Source: Datnioides undecimradiatus
Lineage: Eukaryota; Chordata; Actinopteri; Lobotiformes; Datnioididae
Direction of reading: 5' to 3'
DNA length: 64,000 bases
Assembly (NCBI GenBank): GCA_008933995.1
Contig: WARS01000090.1
Span: 3,460,425-3,524,424 of the forward strand
Positions 36,147 through 49,310 of this stretch are shown piece after piece. The position numbers were made by a program, and so were the translations under genes. The first letter of the stretch is position 1. Every line of letters begins with the position of its first letter. The notes beneath the pieces are model-generated. The model ran no database searches, was not told where the DNA came from, and saw only the letters and a program-made list of their open reading frames with translations.

Positions 36147-39100
36147 CCTTTAGTTAAATGTCTGGTGCCTCTGCAAAGCCGAATCCCATGGGTATGATTC
36201 ACAAAGTAAATGAAAGAATGAAAGCTATGCAAATATGCTTAGGATGGATACGTGGATTCTGTCTACTTAACATTTCCAACACATGTATGTGTTTGTATGA
36301 AAATAAAAACAAATATGATGTTTACGGCTACTTAACGGCTTCCAAATGCTGAGAGCCGTTTTTTTTTTCCTCGTGCAACAGTACGCAAGCAGAGAGGCTG
36401 CTTTTTACAGGCACGGTGGAAAAGCAGCCTGTAACTTTCCAAGGTTTTCGGCGAGTCGGAGTTGAAAGCGAAAAGAGAGCAAGAGAAAGACATGAGAAAT
36501 GAGACAAGAAGGGCAGAGCTTCTCTGCCTTTTTCATTTGATGCTGATGTTTTGTTTTTCTCCCCCACATTCGTCTGTCTGGTCGTGCAAGGCAGCTGCAA
36601 TAGTGGATGAACTTTTAAGCACGAGAAAAATCCAAATAACCCTTGCGCGAGATGAGCAAGAGCGCGATAATGGGAGGAGGGAGCTGGATGAAGAATTCTA
36701 AGGGAATTTGGGAATTTGAGAAAAAAGTGCTTATGTACAAGCTGCGAGTCAGAAGAAAGAAAGCCAGTGACTGAATGAAAACAAACACTACAAGTGCAGC
36801 TACAAGCCATCTGCATTAAACCTGCATAAAAGAAAACTGCGTACAGGTTAGATACTCTTAAAATGTCTCAAAAGACACCGCCATACATTACTTTCACCTC
36901 AGCCGACCCTCTCAATTAGCTCGGACTTGCACTGGGCCCACTTATATTTTTCATAGCCGGACTCAAAAAGTGAATACCATCAATTGCTTGTGTCAAGAGC
37001 AAGAGCTTCACTCCTCACCCCTTTTGACAAGAATCCTTCCTTTGGCAAATTAGTGGCAGGAGACAGCAAAATAAATTAGATTTATGTGGAGCATCCCGGC
37101 ACGTTTCTGGTCTCTGCTGCTCTGTCTGAGCGCGGGGAGGAAAGAGGACGACTAAGAAACTCCTTCTCTGTCCTCTCTTCTTAATTGTCTCCTTTTTTTT
37201 CCTGCGCTCGGCAGTACAGCTGACGTGCATTTGTGCTCCCCAGTCGAACTGCCTGTTGTGTCCTTTTTCTTTTTTTTTTCTTTCTTTACCTTGACTGGCT
37301 TTTGTCTTTCGTTTTGTTATCTGATTGATCCCTGAACCTCTGCAACCCTCATCTCCGGTAAGTGCAAGAACATCTTACTTTGAGTGTGTGTACGAGTGTG
37401 CAAGTGTGTTACTTTCGGTACTTTCCCGTAATGGTTTGAATGTAAGTCCGTGCTTGGGGGTCATTTTTTTACTAGCAAACAATCGATATGAGCAAATGCC
37501 TTTAATGCACCTTTGTTCCGATGGTCTGCGCATGTCTTAGTGAATTTGTTCTTACGCATGTGTGAAGGAGGTGATTTACAGGCGTTGAGGCATGAGCATC
37601 ATGTTGAACAGCAGTTGAACAGCCTCAGTGATTCACTCAATGTCCGTTTTAATAGGTACACCTCGCTGCTGCTCTCCTTTTCCTCGCCAGAACAGCCTGA
37701 AACCTTCCAGGTAAAGATTCAACAAGTTGATGGGAACAGATGCGGGTCGCACAGCTCCTCACAGCTTTGACGATTTCTAAGACCTGCTGTGAGTGTCCCA
37801 TTTCTCCTCATTCCAGAAATCACACGTATTTGGTTATGGGATGAAAACGGTGCGAGTTAGCGGAGTAAAATAAAGCAGCTGCTGTATTCCTGGAACCATT
37901 CAGAGACGATGTGTGCTTCATGACGCATTATCCTGCAGGACATTTCTATCTGATGAGGGGCAGACTGTGGCCATAATGTACCCATTTAGTTTCATTTTCA
38001 TGTACTTAGCTGACAGTAAAAGAACCCAAAAGGATTTGCTAATGCTGTGGTCCATTCAGTCGATGGTCTATGCTTTGTCACGGCTTCTGCTTGCGAGTTG
38101 CATGGACAGAGTTGCAGCCCAAGAGTATGGAGTCTCCAGTTTCTTGGACTCTGGACTGCATCTCTTAGGTGTCCTCCTGTCGGCTTCATCTAGCTGCGAC
38201 CTCGAGTTCACACCTGGGAAATTAAGAGTCACAGTATTTCCAAAACCTTAACCAAAGCTGTTTTGTGGCCACTCATGGGCCTCAGGATTAATGTCTTCAG
38301 TATCTGGATCCCATGTTTATATATTCCTACTATCCATTCATATTGTGTGTGTTATCCATTCTTTTATTTAACTGTATTTTGTAAAATTCATTACTATTAT
38401 AGTTACTATATCACTATTATGTCAAGACAGCGTATACTAATACCAGGCCAGTGCAGGGTACTGGACTATTTCAGTGAAGGGAAGGAGCTAGGTCTGAAAT
38501 TAAAGCAGTAAAATGACGCTCCAACCCGCAGCAATGAATTGTGGGTAACAATGAGAAGTTGGGGAGAGGGGAAAGTTTCAGAAGCTGTTTGACCATTTGA
38601 CAAACAGTTCTGATGACATATAGAAGCACTTAAGGACCGAGGAGCCAGTGTAGTGAACTGACGCTGACAGGAACGCGCGGGGGGTAAATGCTGCTGAGAC
38701 AGGGCAGGATATTGAATGACAGGCGGATTAGTGACTGACACACAAAGTTCAGAAAAATGTCTAATAGAGTAAAGAGCTGTCTGACACCACAACACATCCA
38801 TACCACCAGATAATAATGATTTTCACTAGCAAGGACCACACCATTTCACAAGATATGTGAAATGAGGAGATCATAAATTAATTCTTTGATCTTGTTGGAA
38901 TGCTTTTGCATTTTGGGAACGCTTTGGTGGGGCTTCTGCTGTAGGATTTGGGCACAATGGGCACCCATAGGACCCTACAGGGAGCAGCAAGGAGAGGAGA
39001 AAATAGGAGAAAAGGGTCGTGAGGGTATTTATAGGAATGCTGGAAGTGCACAATTGAGAAGTGGTTCTGCTCCTGAAACTCTGCTGATAGCTTCAAATCA

Positions 39101-39719
39101 TGTTGACCCTGTCGTACAATTTAGTTAAAATGCTTTGCAAGCATCTCACCGACATGTCATGAAAACATGGAGGAGAATATGTAGTTTTATAACTGCATCA
39201 ACTACGAAATGCTGTCGTGATGTTTTAGTTTTAGACCCCAGGATCATTCTGGGTCTCATGCACCGGTTATATGTGTCGTTAACAAAGTGATTCAAGGATT
39301 TATGTTGCAATGTTTTGTTTTTACATTAGAAAAAAAAAAATTGTAAATTGTAAACTTTTCACTCGTCACTCTCGCTCACAACAATGTGACAAAGAACTGA
39401 AAAAACCTCAGAAGTAACCCTCTATTTTTGTTGAAACCAGCTGCACTCTCATCAAGTGTAGCACACCAGAAAAGTTTCTCTAGTTAAACTAAAAAAAACA
39501 CTCCAATATTTATTATATATTTAAAATTACAAAGATGAGCACGGGGGTTATGCAGGTTATGGAAGCTATAATTAAACTAAATTGAAGTAGCTACGTTCCA
39601 CTGGCAAGAGGAGCTGCATCTATGTGACTGTAATTCAGTTCAATTTATTAGGCAATATGGGAAACTGGAAGGAAGTTCCAGGTTTAGTTTTGCATAAACA
39701 GTGGCAGAATTAGACAAAG
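36147..39719. other. Gene-free stretch with one possible splice donor
   Basis: The block 36890-37110 is repeat-free and regulatory-looking. CTCCG|GTAAGTGC at 37354-37366 is a strong donor consensus that could end a non-coding exon. No long coding frame is associated. Confidence 0.3.
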
Positions 39720-40066
39720 CTAAACTGGCAGTGTGCTAACACAGATGGAAATGTTGATCGATCCACCAGTTTAGTCCAGACTGACATATCTCAACGTTTG
39801 GGTCAGTTGTCCTGATTTTGTACATTCATGGTCCCCAGAGGATGAAGTCTACAGACTTTGGTGATTCTCTGACTTTTTCCTCCAGTTCCATTTTTTTTTC
39901 CATTGAAATGTCTTGACAATGATTGAACAGGTTGCTTTGAAACAAAGGATTGGAAAAGAGTTTGATAACTCAGATACTGACTTTTTGTGGAGTGCCTTCA
40001 GCAGGGAAATGTGTCTAAATGTGCAATCTTTTGGAACATTTATGTTCCCCAGAGGATGTGTTTAGA
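39720..40066 (-). repeat. Old interspersed teleost repeat, second copy
   Basis: 'tacattcatggtccccagag' followed by GATGAAG, CTTTGGTGATTCTCTGAC, CATTGAAATGTCTTGACAA and a second 'atgttccccagaggatg'. These landmarks belong, as I remember, to the same common percomorph repeat as 23160-23357, in the opposite orientation. No coding capacity. Confidence 0.5.
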
Positions 40067-41930
40067 AAACTTAAATAAAAAGAAATGAAAGTTACGATGC
40101 TGAAAATACTTTGGACCACAGTTTTTTTGTTTTTGTATGGTAACAAATTCAACTTATAAACCACAACACTTGGAACTTGGAGCTTGAACTTGGAAAGGCA
40201 ATTGCTCCATCGGATGGCAATTGCAAGCAAATGCAAATTTGATTTTGCATTTGCAGATTGAGCCAGTTGAAAAGTGGCTTGACTTGGACTTTAGCTATAG
40301 CTGCTAATCTTCAGCGGGTTAACATTTGTGTTTACCTCTGAGCTTTGATTCCCTCAGGAAACAGCTTTTAGCAGATGAGCTGCCGACTCAATTCAAATGC
40401 GGGGAAGAAGATAGTTGCAGTGAAAGCTTCTGCATTCAATATGGTATCGTTTTACTGAGGTATCAGGACTATAAAACCATGTGTGGAAACACAATGCTCA
40501 GTAAATACACTACTTTCTTGCACTTGCACTGCTTTATCAGCAGTGGGAGGAAATGGCTGTCCACTTAGATCTCAGTGTCTAAACTATGTTTACACTGAAG
40601 CTTAAGGCTTGAGAGGGGGAAGAGGGAACTTGTGAGAAAAGCCCATTAGTCCTGTTCAAAATGACTCTGTAAAGATGTTAATCGTGGAAGAAATTATTGA
40701 TTCATGCTGATTTTCTTTTTCTGAGAAATGCTCTTCATCTACACGCCTGGTGCTATAGGGCTGACTCATTCCCCTCACCTTCCTGCCTCCGCCGCCCATC
40801 ATGCCACCTGCACTGGATTCCCTCCTTAGCCACTAACAGATCCACTGCTTATCAAAGTCACCATGTGCGTCATGCCTTCGGCCTTGTTCAGACTGGCAGC
40901 TCGACCCTGATCTTGGATTATTCAAATGTTATCACATCTTACTTAGATGTGCGGAGTCAGTCTTTAAAAATCAGTTTTAAAAAAATTGAATGCAGGCGAA
41001 GTTTAGAGTTGGTTTGAAATCTGGTTCAGAGTGAAATGCGACAGGTTCGTCTCAGTCTGGACGTTCTAGCGACTCAAATCGGATTTCAGAGTGGTACGAC
41101 TGTCGCTGACAATACGACCCATACTGATGACGTTAAAAGTGCGTCGGAGCACAAACCATGCTTGGTGCTAGTGGAGCGGTATGGAGGACAACATGCAGGT
41201 CTGACTGGAGGACCAGATCAGCCTTTGAGTTCCAGACATCTGTATTTGCATCTAATCAGATACTACTTTTTTACCTGGATTTTGACCTGCTGCTGCATGT
41301 TTATGTCTTATCACTAGCCTGCCTGCCCACATTTCCCCCCTCTTGGATTTGTTTGCCTATTTGGACTGTCTAGCAAGTGTTGACCCTTGCCCGCCTCATG
41401 GTTCTTTTAAACCTTCAGACCTCATTTTTGTAAATGAATCGCCGAACTGATCCAGTCTGCCTGTTTTTTGAGTTGTTTTTGGGCCCTAGCCCTGTTGGCT
41501 GTGTTTACAGGCCGTGATGCTGTGGCGGTTCATTTTGCAGCGTGGTTTCAATGACATTTATAGCGTTGCCTTTTACAGACATTTGATCACTCACAATGCG
41601 CCGTTAACGATCCCTATCATCGAAATAAGGTGAAATCAGACCTTTCCTTGTGTGTGAAAACCATACATTTCACTTTGATGCCAGGCTTTGAGTAAAGAAA
41701 ACAGCAAGCACTGACACAAGGCTTTTCCCTTCCCTGTAATACTCTATAATACTGAAATTTGCTTTCATGCCAAGTACCATTCAGATGGAAGTCGGAAAAC
41801 ATTTCACGTGGCAGATGAATCACCGTGGAGTACAACAGCTCCCGTGCAGATGGAGAGAAAGAGATGGAGGGAAGCAAGGAGAGAACAGGGGGATTCTCAG
41901 ATCCAGGTGTATTTATAGCGGGGAAAACGA
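40067..41930. other. Gene-free stretch
   Basis: No convincing exon. The frames at 40326-40568 and 41036-41317 lack protein-like features. Confidence 0.4.
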
Positions 41931-42855
41931 GTCTCACACACACACACACACACACACTGCAGGCTATCCTAGTCCTGCTGTTAAATAATGCAACTGCTTT
42001 GAGATCTGAGGGACTCCTATTATATTAAGCGTGTGTGTGTATGTGTGTGTGTGTGTGTGCTTAGAAGTTTACACATGTCATTGGAAGACACAGTCCCTCC
42101 ATCTCCCAGCTTTGTAACTTTGTTAATAGGCCTGTGTGTGCTGCTTCGTGTGTTTCTGACAGAATTCATAATGTCTAAGTTTACGACTCCATCACATCCC
42201 TGTGTCTGCTTTGCATTTGTAAGTGTGTGTGTGTGTGTGTATGCGATCGCGTGTAATTACCCATGCCCCGTTATGTGCCTCTCCTGGATGTGTTTATATT
42301 AGAAAAGTGTTTTTGAAGTGTTCCGCCACCAAACTTGTGAGGCCTCTTGTGCCCAATTAGGCAGCTTGTTTGAGTCGGCGTCGTCACATGGTTCCCTCTC
42401 TTGGCGTCTCTCTTCCCCTTCATCACTCCATCCCATCGCCCCTTCATCTGTCCACCCTGCAGTCTGACAGTAAGGAAGGAAAATAAATGAATGTCAGTCT
42501 CGCGGCATCACAGTAAATGTATGTTTTGGTCTGAAATTGTGCCTCGGGTTACAAACTGTTGGATTTTCAATGTGACAATGGCTGATTGCACCAGAATGCA
42601 AACATGCAAAGCTGACCGCTTACACACACACACACACACACACTTTTCCACTCGTTTCTCTCTCTCTGACATTTGAGAGGATGACAGGAGGACAAGAAGA
42701 GAGAATGATGGAGACAAGGCAAACAGGAGGGGGAGAGGCAAGAGCGAGAGAAGGAGTCAGATTCTCAGCTTACCTTCTTAACTAGTCAGTGGATCTGTCT
42801 CCAGGAGAAGGGGCGACATTGATAGCAGGCTGGGTCTCTGCCAGCTGGCGAGGAT

Positions 42856-42901
<46 letters not shown>

Positions 42902-43035
42902 GGGCCCGCTTTTTCTCCCAGGGTGCACTGAGACATTCTATGACCTTGGTAGGGGCAGCAAACTGTACAGCCCTAACGAGGACACACACAGAAACACACA
43001 CACACACACACACAGACACACAGACACACACACGC
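41931..43035. repeat. Cluster of CA/TG microsatellites
   Basis: CA 41937-41957; TG 42031-42059; TG 42223-42241; CA 42624-42643; CA 42857-42899 (longest, about 21 units); interrupted CA 42982-43033. Sequence between the arrays shows no gene. Confidence 0.9.
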
Positions 43036-43205
43036 TCTAACAAGCCACCTGCTCGCATCTAAATGGTACTCCATGTTGTCATTGACCTGTTATGAATTCA
43101 CCAAGTTGGTTTGTTTGTGTCCCTTTTGCTGTAAGTTAAAGGGAAAAAAGGAAAGTGTGCAACTCTGCCAGTTCTTTTCATCTTCACTGCAGAGATGAAC
43201 AACTG

Positions 43206-43211
<6 letters not shown>

Positions 43212-43246
<35 letters not shown>
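43212..43246. repeat. (TG)n microsatellite
   Basis: About 17 uninterrupted TG units; a CA array follows at 43381-43402. Confidence 0.95.
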
Positions 43247-43249
<3 letters not shown>

Positions 43250-43402
43250 AACTGTCTAAAATGGTAATTGCTGTCTCTATGTGAAGCAGGACGTTATGCA
43301 AAGATATTTCTGTAATTACAGTCTTTTGGCTGAAATCATTCTTTCAGGTACATAACATTTACATTCTTTACTTGGATCCAAACACACACACACACACACA
43401 CG

Positions 43403-46400
43403 CAGTTGATTGGACGGCAAACCGTGAGAATGGTGTGTCTCTGTCAGGGAATGGGAGAGAGGGAGGCTGAGACAGAGTGTGTGCTGAATTTGCTGCCAAA
43501 CAGATGTTCATCAGCATTTCAGAGTGTTCCTGTGAAGCCATTAGACTACATTACCAAGAACACACTAATTACGTAGGTGCATGGGCAACTGAAGGGAAGC
43601 GCACACACACGCACACACACGCACGCAGACAAATACTGTCACTCACAAAAACCAGTAACCAGTAAGACCGCTTAGTACCTGCTGCATGCAAAATAGATGC
43701 ACATACATTAACAGTACATACTTATTTTAAAGTAAACAAGTTAAGAATTAACTGACACACACACAAACTCTTCAACACTTATGGATTTGAAAGGCCATGT
43801 TTTTCTAAAGCTCCCCGGTCTGCAAAAAGCTGCAGCTCTTCTTCTTCTAAACCACGAAAAAGCTTTTTTGAAACACCCTCGTTAGTCTATGAATCTATGA
43901 ATCTATGAAAAACTAATTTGATTCACAGGAATGATGCATACAGGTGACATTGTACATTATCTACTATTTTAAATGACAGTGTGGTCATTTACATAATACA
44001 GTTATGTCCTATGCTGTAGGACAACCTCACAATATATAATGGTTCATAGTTGGTAGTTCTCCTTTGTTTAGATGCAGTCCTGCCAACTTTGGACTAAAAT
44101 TACAAATGCACTGCACTGTCTTGGCGTCAAGATGATTGTCACCAGGTTGCTTTATGTCTCTTTAGAGGCTAGCAGCTAGCAGTTTCTCATTGCATTTGCT
44201 TCCAGTGGAGAAGAATGAATAGTAATAGTGATATTGTCTTTACTTTACATGGTGTAATAACAGTTTTGATACTGCTCCATGAACAGCGGAATAGAAGAAA
44301 ACAATAGAAGAGAAGACCCGAGTATTTTTCAGTTATCTCGTCTTCAATAGAGACATGCAAGCAGGACGAGGTGCTTATTGAAAACCAGTCTAATAACAGA
44401 CCGTGGGATCATGATATAGCCTTGACATTCTTCAGTGATTATACAATACAGTTTAAATCGTACTGATGAGTTGAAGCGAATCATTTGTCTATTGCCAGTT
44501 TAGCTTTTAATCCCCACATGGTTTTCTTTTGACACAAATGTCACAGGTTTACCTGTGAATCGGGCTGCTGCTGTGTGGGCTCATTGCCTGTGCAAAAACA
44601 TGCAGTGGTGCAAAAGATTTGACTCCAATATCAGTGTGAATCCATGCATAAAGGCACGCGTCGGGTTGGTGACGTGCAGCATGCGAGGAGAGAAAGTAAC
44701 CGAATGTAAGATGAGATGCAAACAGACGCACTCCTTCTTCACGTCAGGTTGAAAGTAAGCACCAGCTATCCTCCAATATTGTTAGCGTTCCTTAAACCTG
44801 CCATTATTTTTTTTTTTTTTCTGGCCGCACAATATGGACAAGACCAACATTACAGAAGTGGCCGTCAGATGGCTGAACAGCTTCTGCTGCTAAAAGGTCC
44901 GCCGTGTTCACCAGCTGCAGGTGGCGTGCAGTGGATTGTTAGAGCTTTTAAGATGAAGACAGCTGCTGAAGGAAAAAGAGGCGGTACGAGTGAATCGAAG
45001 CATCAGTGATGGTGTGGCTTAAAAAGCAATCAACTGTAAAAAAAAAAAAAAAAAGTGATAATTATCTATGGGTTTATCTGCCCCGTTTACCATTTTGGGC
45101 GTGGCAATGGAAGGTTCTTCAGTCCAGGTCGCTCTCACCAATGTCACAGACTCCATCATATAATCTTTGTCTTGACGAGGCTGGATCTGCCAAAATAAAA
45201 TCATGACTCAAGGTCCGCTTGCTGTTATGTCCAAGTTCTGCATTGAACTCTCAAGGTTGCTTTTTTTATTCAAGGTCTCCGTTTTGAGATTGTTTTAGAA
45301 GGTCTGATATCGATGATGAGCCAACCCCGTTTTGTTTATCTCTCCTAAATAAGTGCAGATGTGAACTTTGGATTGGGTGAGCCAAACAAGTTTTTATTTT
45401 CGCTACGGCTTCTTGTTTTTAGGCATCATTATGTCGACAACATCTTTTGGTTGACTGAATAGTTTTTGAGAGCCTAACACAATTTGGACCCATTATTTCT
45501 AACAATGGCTCCCAACAACGGAGAAAAACTTTAAAATGAGATCAAGTTGGCCATTCTGGAAAAATGTTTATTCACCATCCTGCTGAGAAGATTGTTGCCA
45601 TTGTCATGTCTGAATAGTAAACATCGGGCTTTGGTTAGCAGCAGTTAGCTTCGCCTAGGAGGAAACAGTCCACAGGTAACAAAGTTAGCACTCTAACATG
45701 TTTTACCTTGTTTATACCATATTATATTGTGTCCAATCTCTCCAGAGGCTAATGTTCTAAGCAAATACGTATGGTCGATTACGCGCCGGAATGACTAAAC
45801 TAACTTCTGTTGGCTTTATTCATACATTTACTGCACAGCCGTGAGGGTATTGATGATCTTCTCATCTAACTTGGCACGTGCAGTCATCTGACAACTGAAA
45901 CTAACTCTTGTGTTGGCATCAGAGGTGAACCCCCCCCCCCCCCCCCGCCCAAAACAAACACACACACTTTACAGGGTGAGAGCTTTAATGCACAGGTTTG
46001 CTCTCTCAAGAAACAAACAGGTAATTATTTCCGTGTTATTCTTTTGTTAAATAAAGAATTTTTAAAAAACTGATTATGTGGCCGTTAAAACACTGTTTTC
46101 AAATTTGTTACCAGCATCTGAATTAGGGTCCACTGAGATGGTACACACACATTCACACGCAGCCCAGGAAACATCGCACTAACTTCCATTTATCCCCCGG
46201 AGGGCTTCGCCTGACCTTAACCATAACCCCAATTAAAACAGAAGTCGTCTTACATTTTACTGCGAGAAAGTGCAGCGAAATCAAATTTGGGACACAGATC
46301 GCGGCTCCGCTTTGACAAGCCGTCTCCGGTCAACTGGTGTGAAGGCCAGATTTTGTCCCCAGATGTGGCCTATGACAGAATCAGACGCGGAAGTTCCCAC

Positions 46401-46484
46401 AAGATGGCCAGCAGCCAGCGAGTGAAATTGGGAGTGACGGAGGGGGCGCGAAGGTCTGCTGTCCCCCTCTGTGATCTGACTGAT
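43403..46484. other. Gene-free stretch
   Basis: Contains a short tandem GAATCTAT repeat at about 43888-43906, a poly-T run near 44807-44820, a poly-A run near 45037-45053 and a 17-C homopolymer at 45930-45946. No gene. Confidence 0.4.
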
Positions 46485-46639
46485 CAGAGAGAGAGAGAGA
46501 GAGAGAGAGACAGCTGTGGATTCCTTTATACCTCGCTCAACCTCACCCACTCCCTCCATTCCCCTCTTTCACTGCTTTACACTCTCCCTCCTCCTCCCCA
46601 GCTCCCCCCTCCCTTTTCTCCCTTCTCTCTGAGCGCCAA

Positions 46640-46676
<37 letters not shown>

Positions 46677-46911
46677 CTGCACTGACCTCCTCCTTTTCCT
46701 CTTTTTTCTTCTCTCCTGTCTCGCCCAGCATCTGTCTAATTCAGTGGTTGGGCCTGTGGTTAGCAGCAGTATGGTTTTTATGATCACCCTCTGAGTACAC
46801 AGTGACCTTGGACATTATTCACACACAATGGATGGAGCTGTCCACACCAGGGAGCACTGCAACTGCTGTGGGCCGTTGCGAGTGTGTGCCTCTGTGTGTG
46901 TGTGTGTGTGT
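46485..46911. repeat. GA, CA and TG microsatellites
   Basis: GA 46486-46510, CA 46640-46673, TG 46892-46911. Confidence 0.9.
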
Positions 46912-48861
46912 GAGAGGCAGCGAGATAGAGAGGGAGAGTGGGAGGGAGGCAGCAAGAGCGAGTGTAGCAATTTAAAATGTGAGCAAAGGAGAGCGAGTAT
47001 GAACTAGAGAGAGGCACTGTTCCGTTTGTGGCGGGCTAATGAATGTAACAGTGTATGTGTGAAGGCCCTGGTTCCTTTTGGGTTCTTGAAAAACGTGGGA
47101 CAATAACCAGTAAAGCTACAGTACATATCAAAAAATAATCAACTACAGTTTGAGTTTTTCTTTTTCCGTCAGAATCACAGCGACAGTGCATGATAGAAAT
47201 GTTAGCCAGTCGTACGCTGTATGGCTGGAGGTGCAGGGGGTCAACTGTTGGTCTCCGCAGGATGAAGCCAACACAGCAGCTACTTTCAGCCGTCAGATGT
47301 GAACGTGTCAAATCGGGGAGAGTTGCTTTACATTTAATGGGAAATATGCTTTTTCCACCTTGTTTTCAAGTCAGACGAGAAGATCACAAATACTCGTGGC
47401 TCCGGATTGTGTCAGGCTCTTATTGGAAAAAGAGCGGCTTTAAAGCTGTGAAAAAAAATCTAAACACCCTAAACTTGACTTATGTAGCGCCGTTAGCCAA
47501 CAGGAAGTCTACCGGCTTGATTAGCACGCTCTCAGCCAGCTCAACCTGACTCCAGACTCCACACAGGAACTTGATGTATTTGTCCAATGAGCAGCTTGAA
47601 TGAACGTTGTGCCATCTTTGAATATTCCAGCTTAATATAAACAAGGCTGGGCGAACGGATGGTACCACAAGGCAAAACACCCTTATTGAGGAGACCGCAT
47701 CTCACACTGACAGAGAGGGAGAAACGTACCTGCCAGTGTCACGGTGTATTTAATTAAGAGGCGTTTCATATCATGCTGCCGTCTCATTTCTGCTGCTGGG
47801 AATGAACAAGTAGTAACTTCCTCCCCGTGTTTGCTGCTGACATCAGTGCATATCCACAAGTTCAACACAGTCTGATTTCTCTTATGCGCCACCTAGTGAT
47901 ATCCTTCAGTAAAGCGCGTAGCACATCGGCAAGTATACGCAGCCGGCTGTCCACGTGAGCACGCTGTGTGTGTCTCCGTGCTAAGGAGCAGATGTGTACG
48001 CTGTAAAAGAAAATAAACTTACAGTTCAATATGAACTGAGTTTTAATGCTGCAGCCTACAGCTCGAAGTTTTAGACAAAATAGATGGCGGAGAAGGAAAC
48101 GGTTCCCCCGGGTGAGACCCGGTGTTCCCGTGGTTCAGGCACGTACTTTGTGACCTCGGCGATTCTGGCAGGAGACCTTTTTTCTGCACGTCTCTTTCCT
48201 CACAGCATCCGCGCCGTTAGCTCTCAAGTAAAGACAAAAATGCCCCAAAAATATTTGTAAAAAACGAAAAGTTTTTCTGCGGAGGAACTTGACAGGCCTA
48301 CGCAGAGCCCTGACCTAAGCCTCATCCAGCGTCTTGGAATGCCAGTTGTGAGCCAGGCCTTATCAGTGCCTGACTTCTGTATCCTCCTGTGGCTAAATGG
48401 GAGCAAATTCCTGCAGCTGGGTTGCAAAATCCCAATATATGTTGACTGAGCAAATAGAAATTTATAACGAAGGAAGGTGAGGAAAGCAGCGTCTTTGTCT
48501 GCGGAGACCGAAATAGACATAGCTTTATTGCCGTCCGAGGAGGATTGGGTCTGAAGTGTGCATTCATCGATTAGGATGAAAAAAAAGTATTAAAATCTGC
48601 GGGATAGTATATTTTATGAGTGACAGCCAAGGCCAGCAACACAACGGCCTTAATGACACACGTCCATGGCCATAACCTGTCATGTGTACGGCTCACCAGA
48701 GCTGAAAATCTTCATTATAGATCAATAATTATGAATATAATATTGCATACGAGCATCACTTTGGTGCAAAATTACTGCAGTATGAAACTTTCACTTGAGA
48801 CCACTTCTGTTACTTTATATCCACCATCGGCAGTATAAGCTATCTGTCCACCTCGGTGCAT
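46912..48861. other. Gene-free stretch with a possible short first exon
   Basis: ATGG in AGATGGCGG at 48084 opens a frame of about 58 codons (MAEKETVPPGETRCSRGSGT...) in CpG-bearing sequence, with a possible donor GTGAGA at 48112. Too short and unsupported to call a gene. Confidence 0.25.
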
Positions 48862-48892
48862 ACACGCACACACACACACACACACACACACG
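48862..48892. repeat. (CA)n microsatellite
   Basis: CA array with one CG interruption near its left end. Confidence 0.9.
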
Positions 48893-49029
48893 CCACCGCA
48901 TCCCCACACATACCTGCCTTGTTATAACACCAATCAGTCAACTGTCAGAGGCGGAGAGGGTTTATGGCAGCTTTATGGGAGGTGAAGCAGCACTTGGTAG
49001 TCCATTTGGCTGCCCATATAAATGACTCA

Positions 49030-49310
49030 TCTATGTGTGTGTGCGTGAGTGTGTGGGGAACGCATGCATGCGTGTGTGACACGCAGGGTGGCTCTGTAGC
49101 TTACCACCGGGCATTTGTGCGTGTGAAACGCTTCAGCCGCGGCCACGCACACCTCCGCGTTCGTCGGAGCGTGCGCCTGCCTCTCTGTGTGTGGAAGCGA
49201 CTCGCAAGCGTGCTTCCATAACCGTGTGTTGCCGGGCACGCGACTGTTTGTTCTGTCGAGAAGCGAGGTAGATGAAGTGAACGGTGAGTCTGTCTCTGCA
49301 CCATTTGACG
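49030..49310. other. CpG-rich patch
   Basis: Many CpGs in 280 bp (CAGCCGCGGCCACGC, CTCCGCGTTCGTCGGAGCG, GAAGCGACTCGCAAGCG, GCCGGGCACGCGACTG) against a CpG-poor background. It could be a small CpG island or an unmethylated regulatory element. No gene start is visible beside it. Confidence 0.4.

Noticed and set aside
35466..36232. Open frames of 122 and 135 codons on the - strand
   Set aside because: The second lies largely inside the LTR-like repeat at 35800-36146, and neither has splice signals or protein-like composition.
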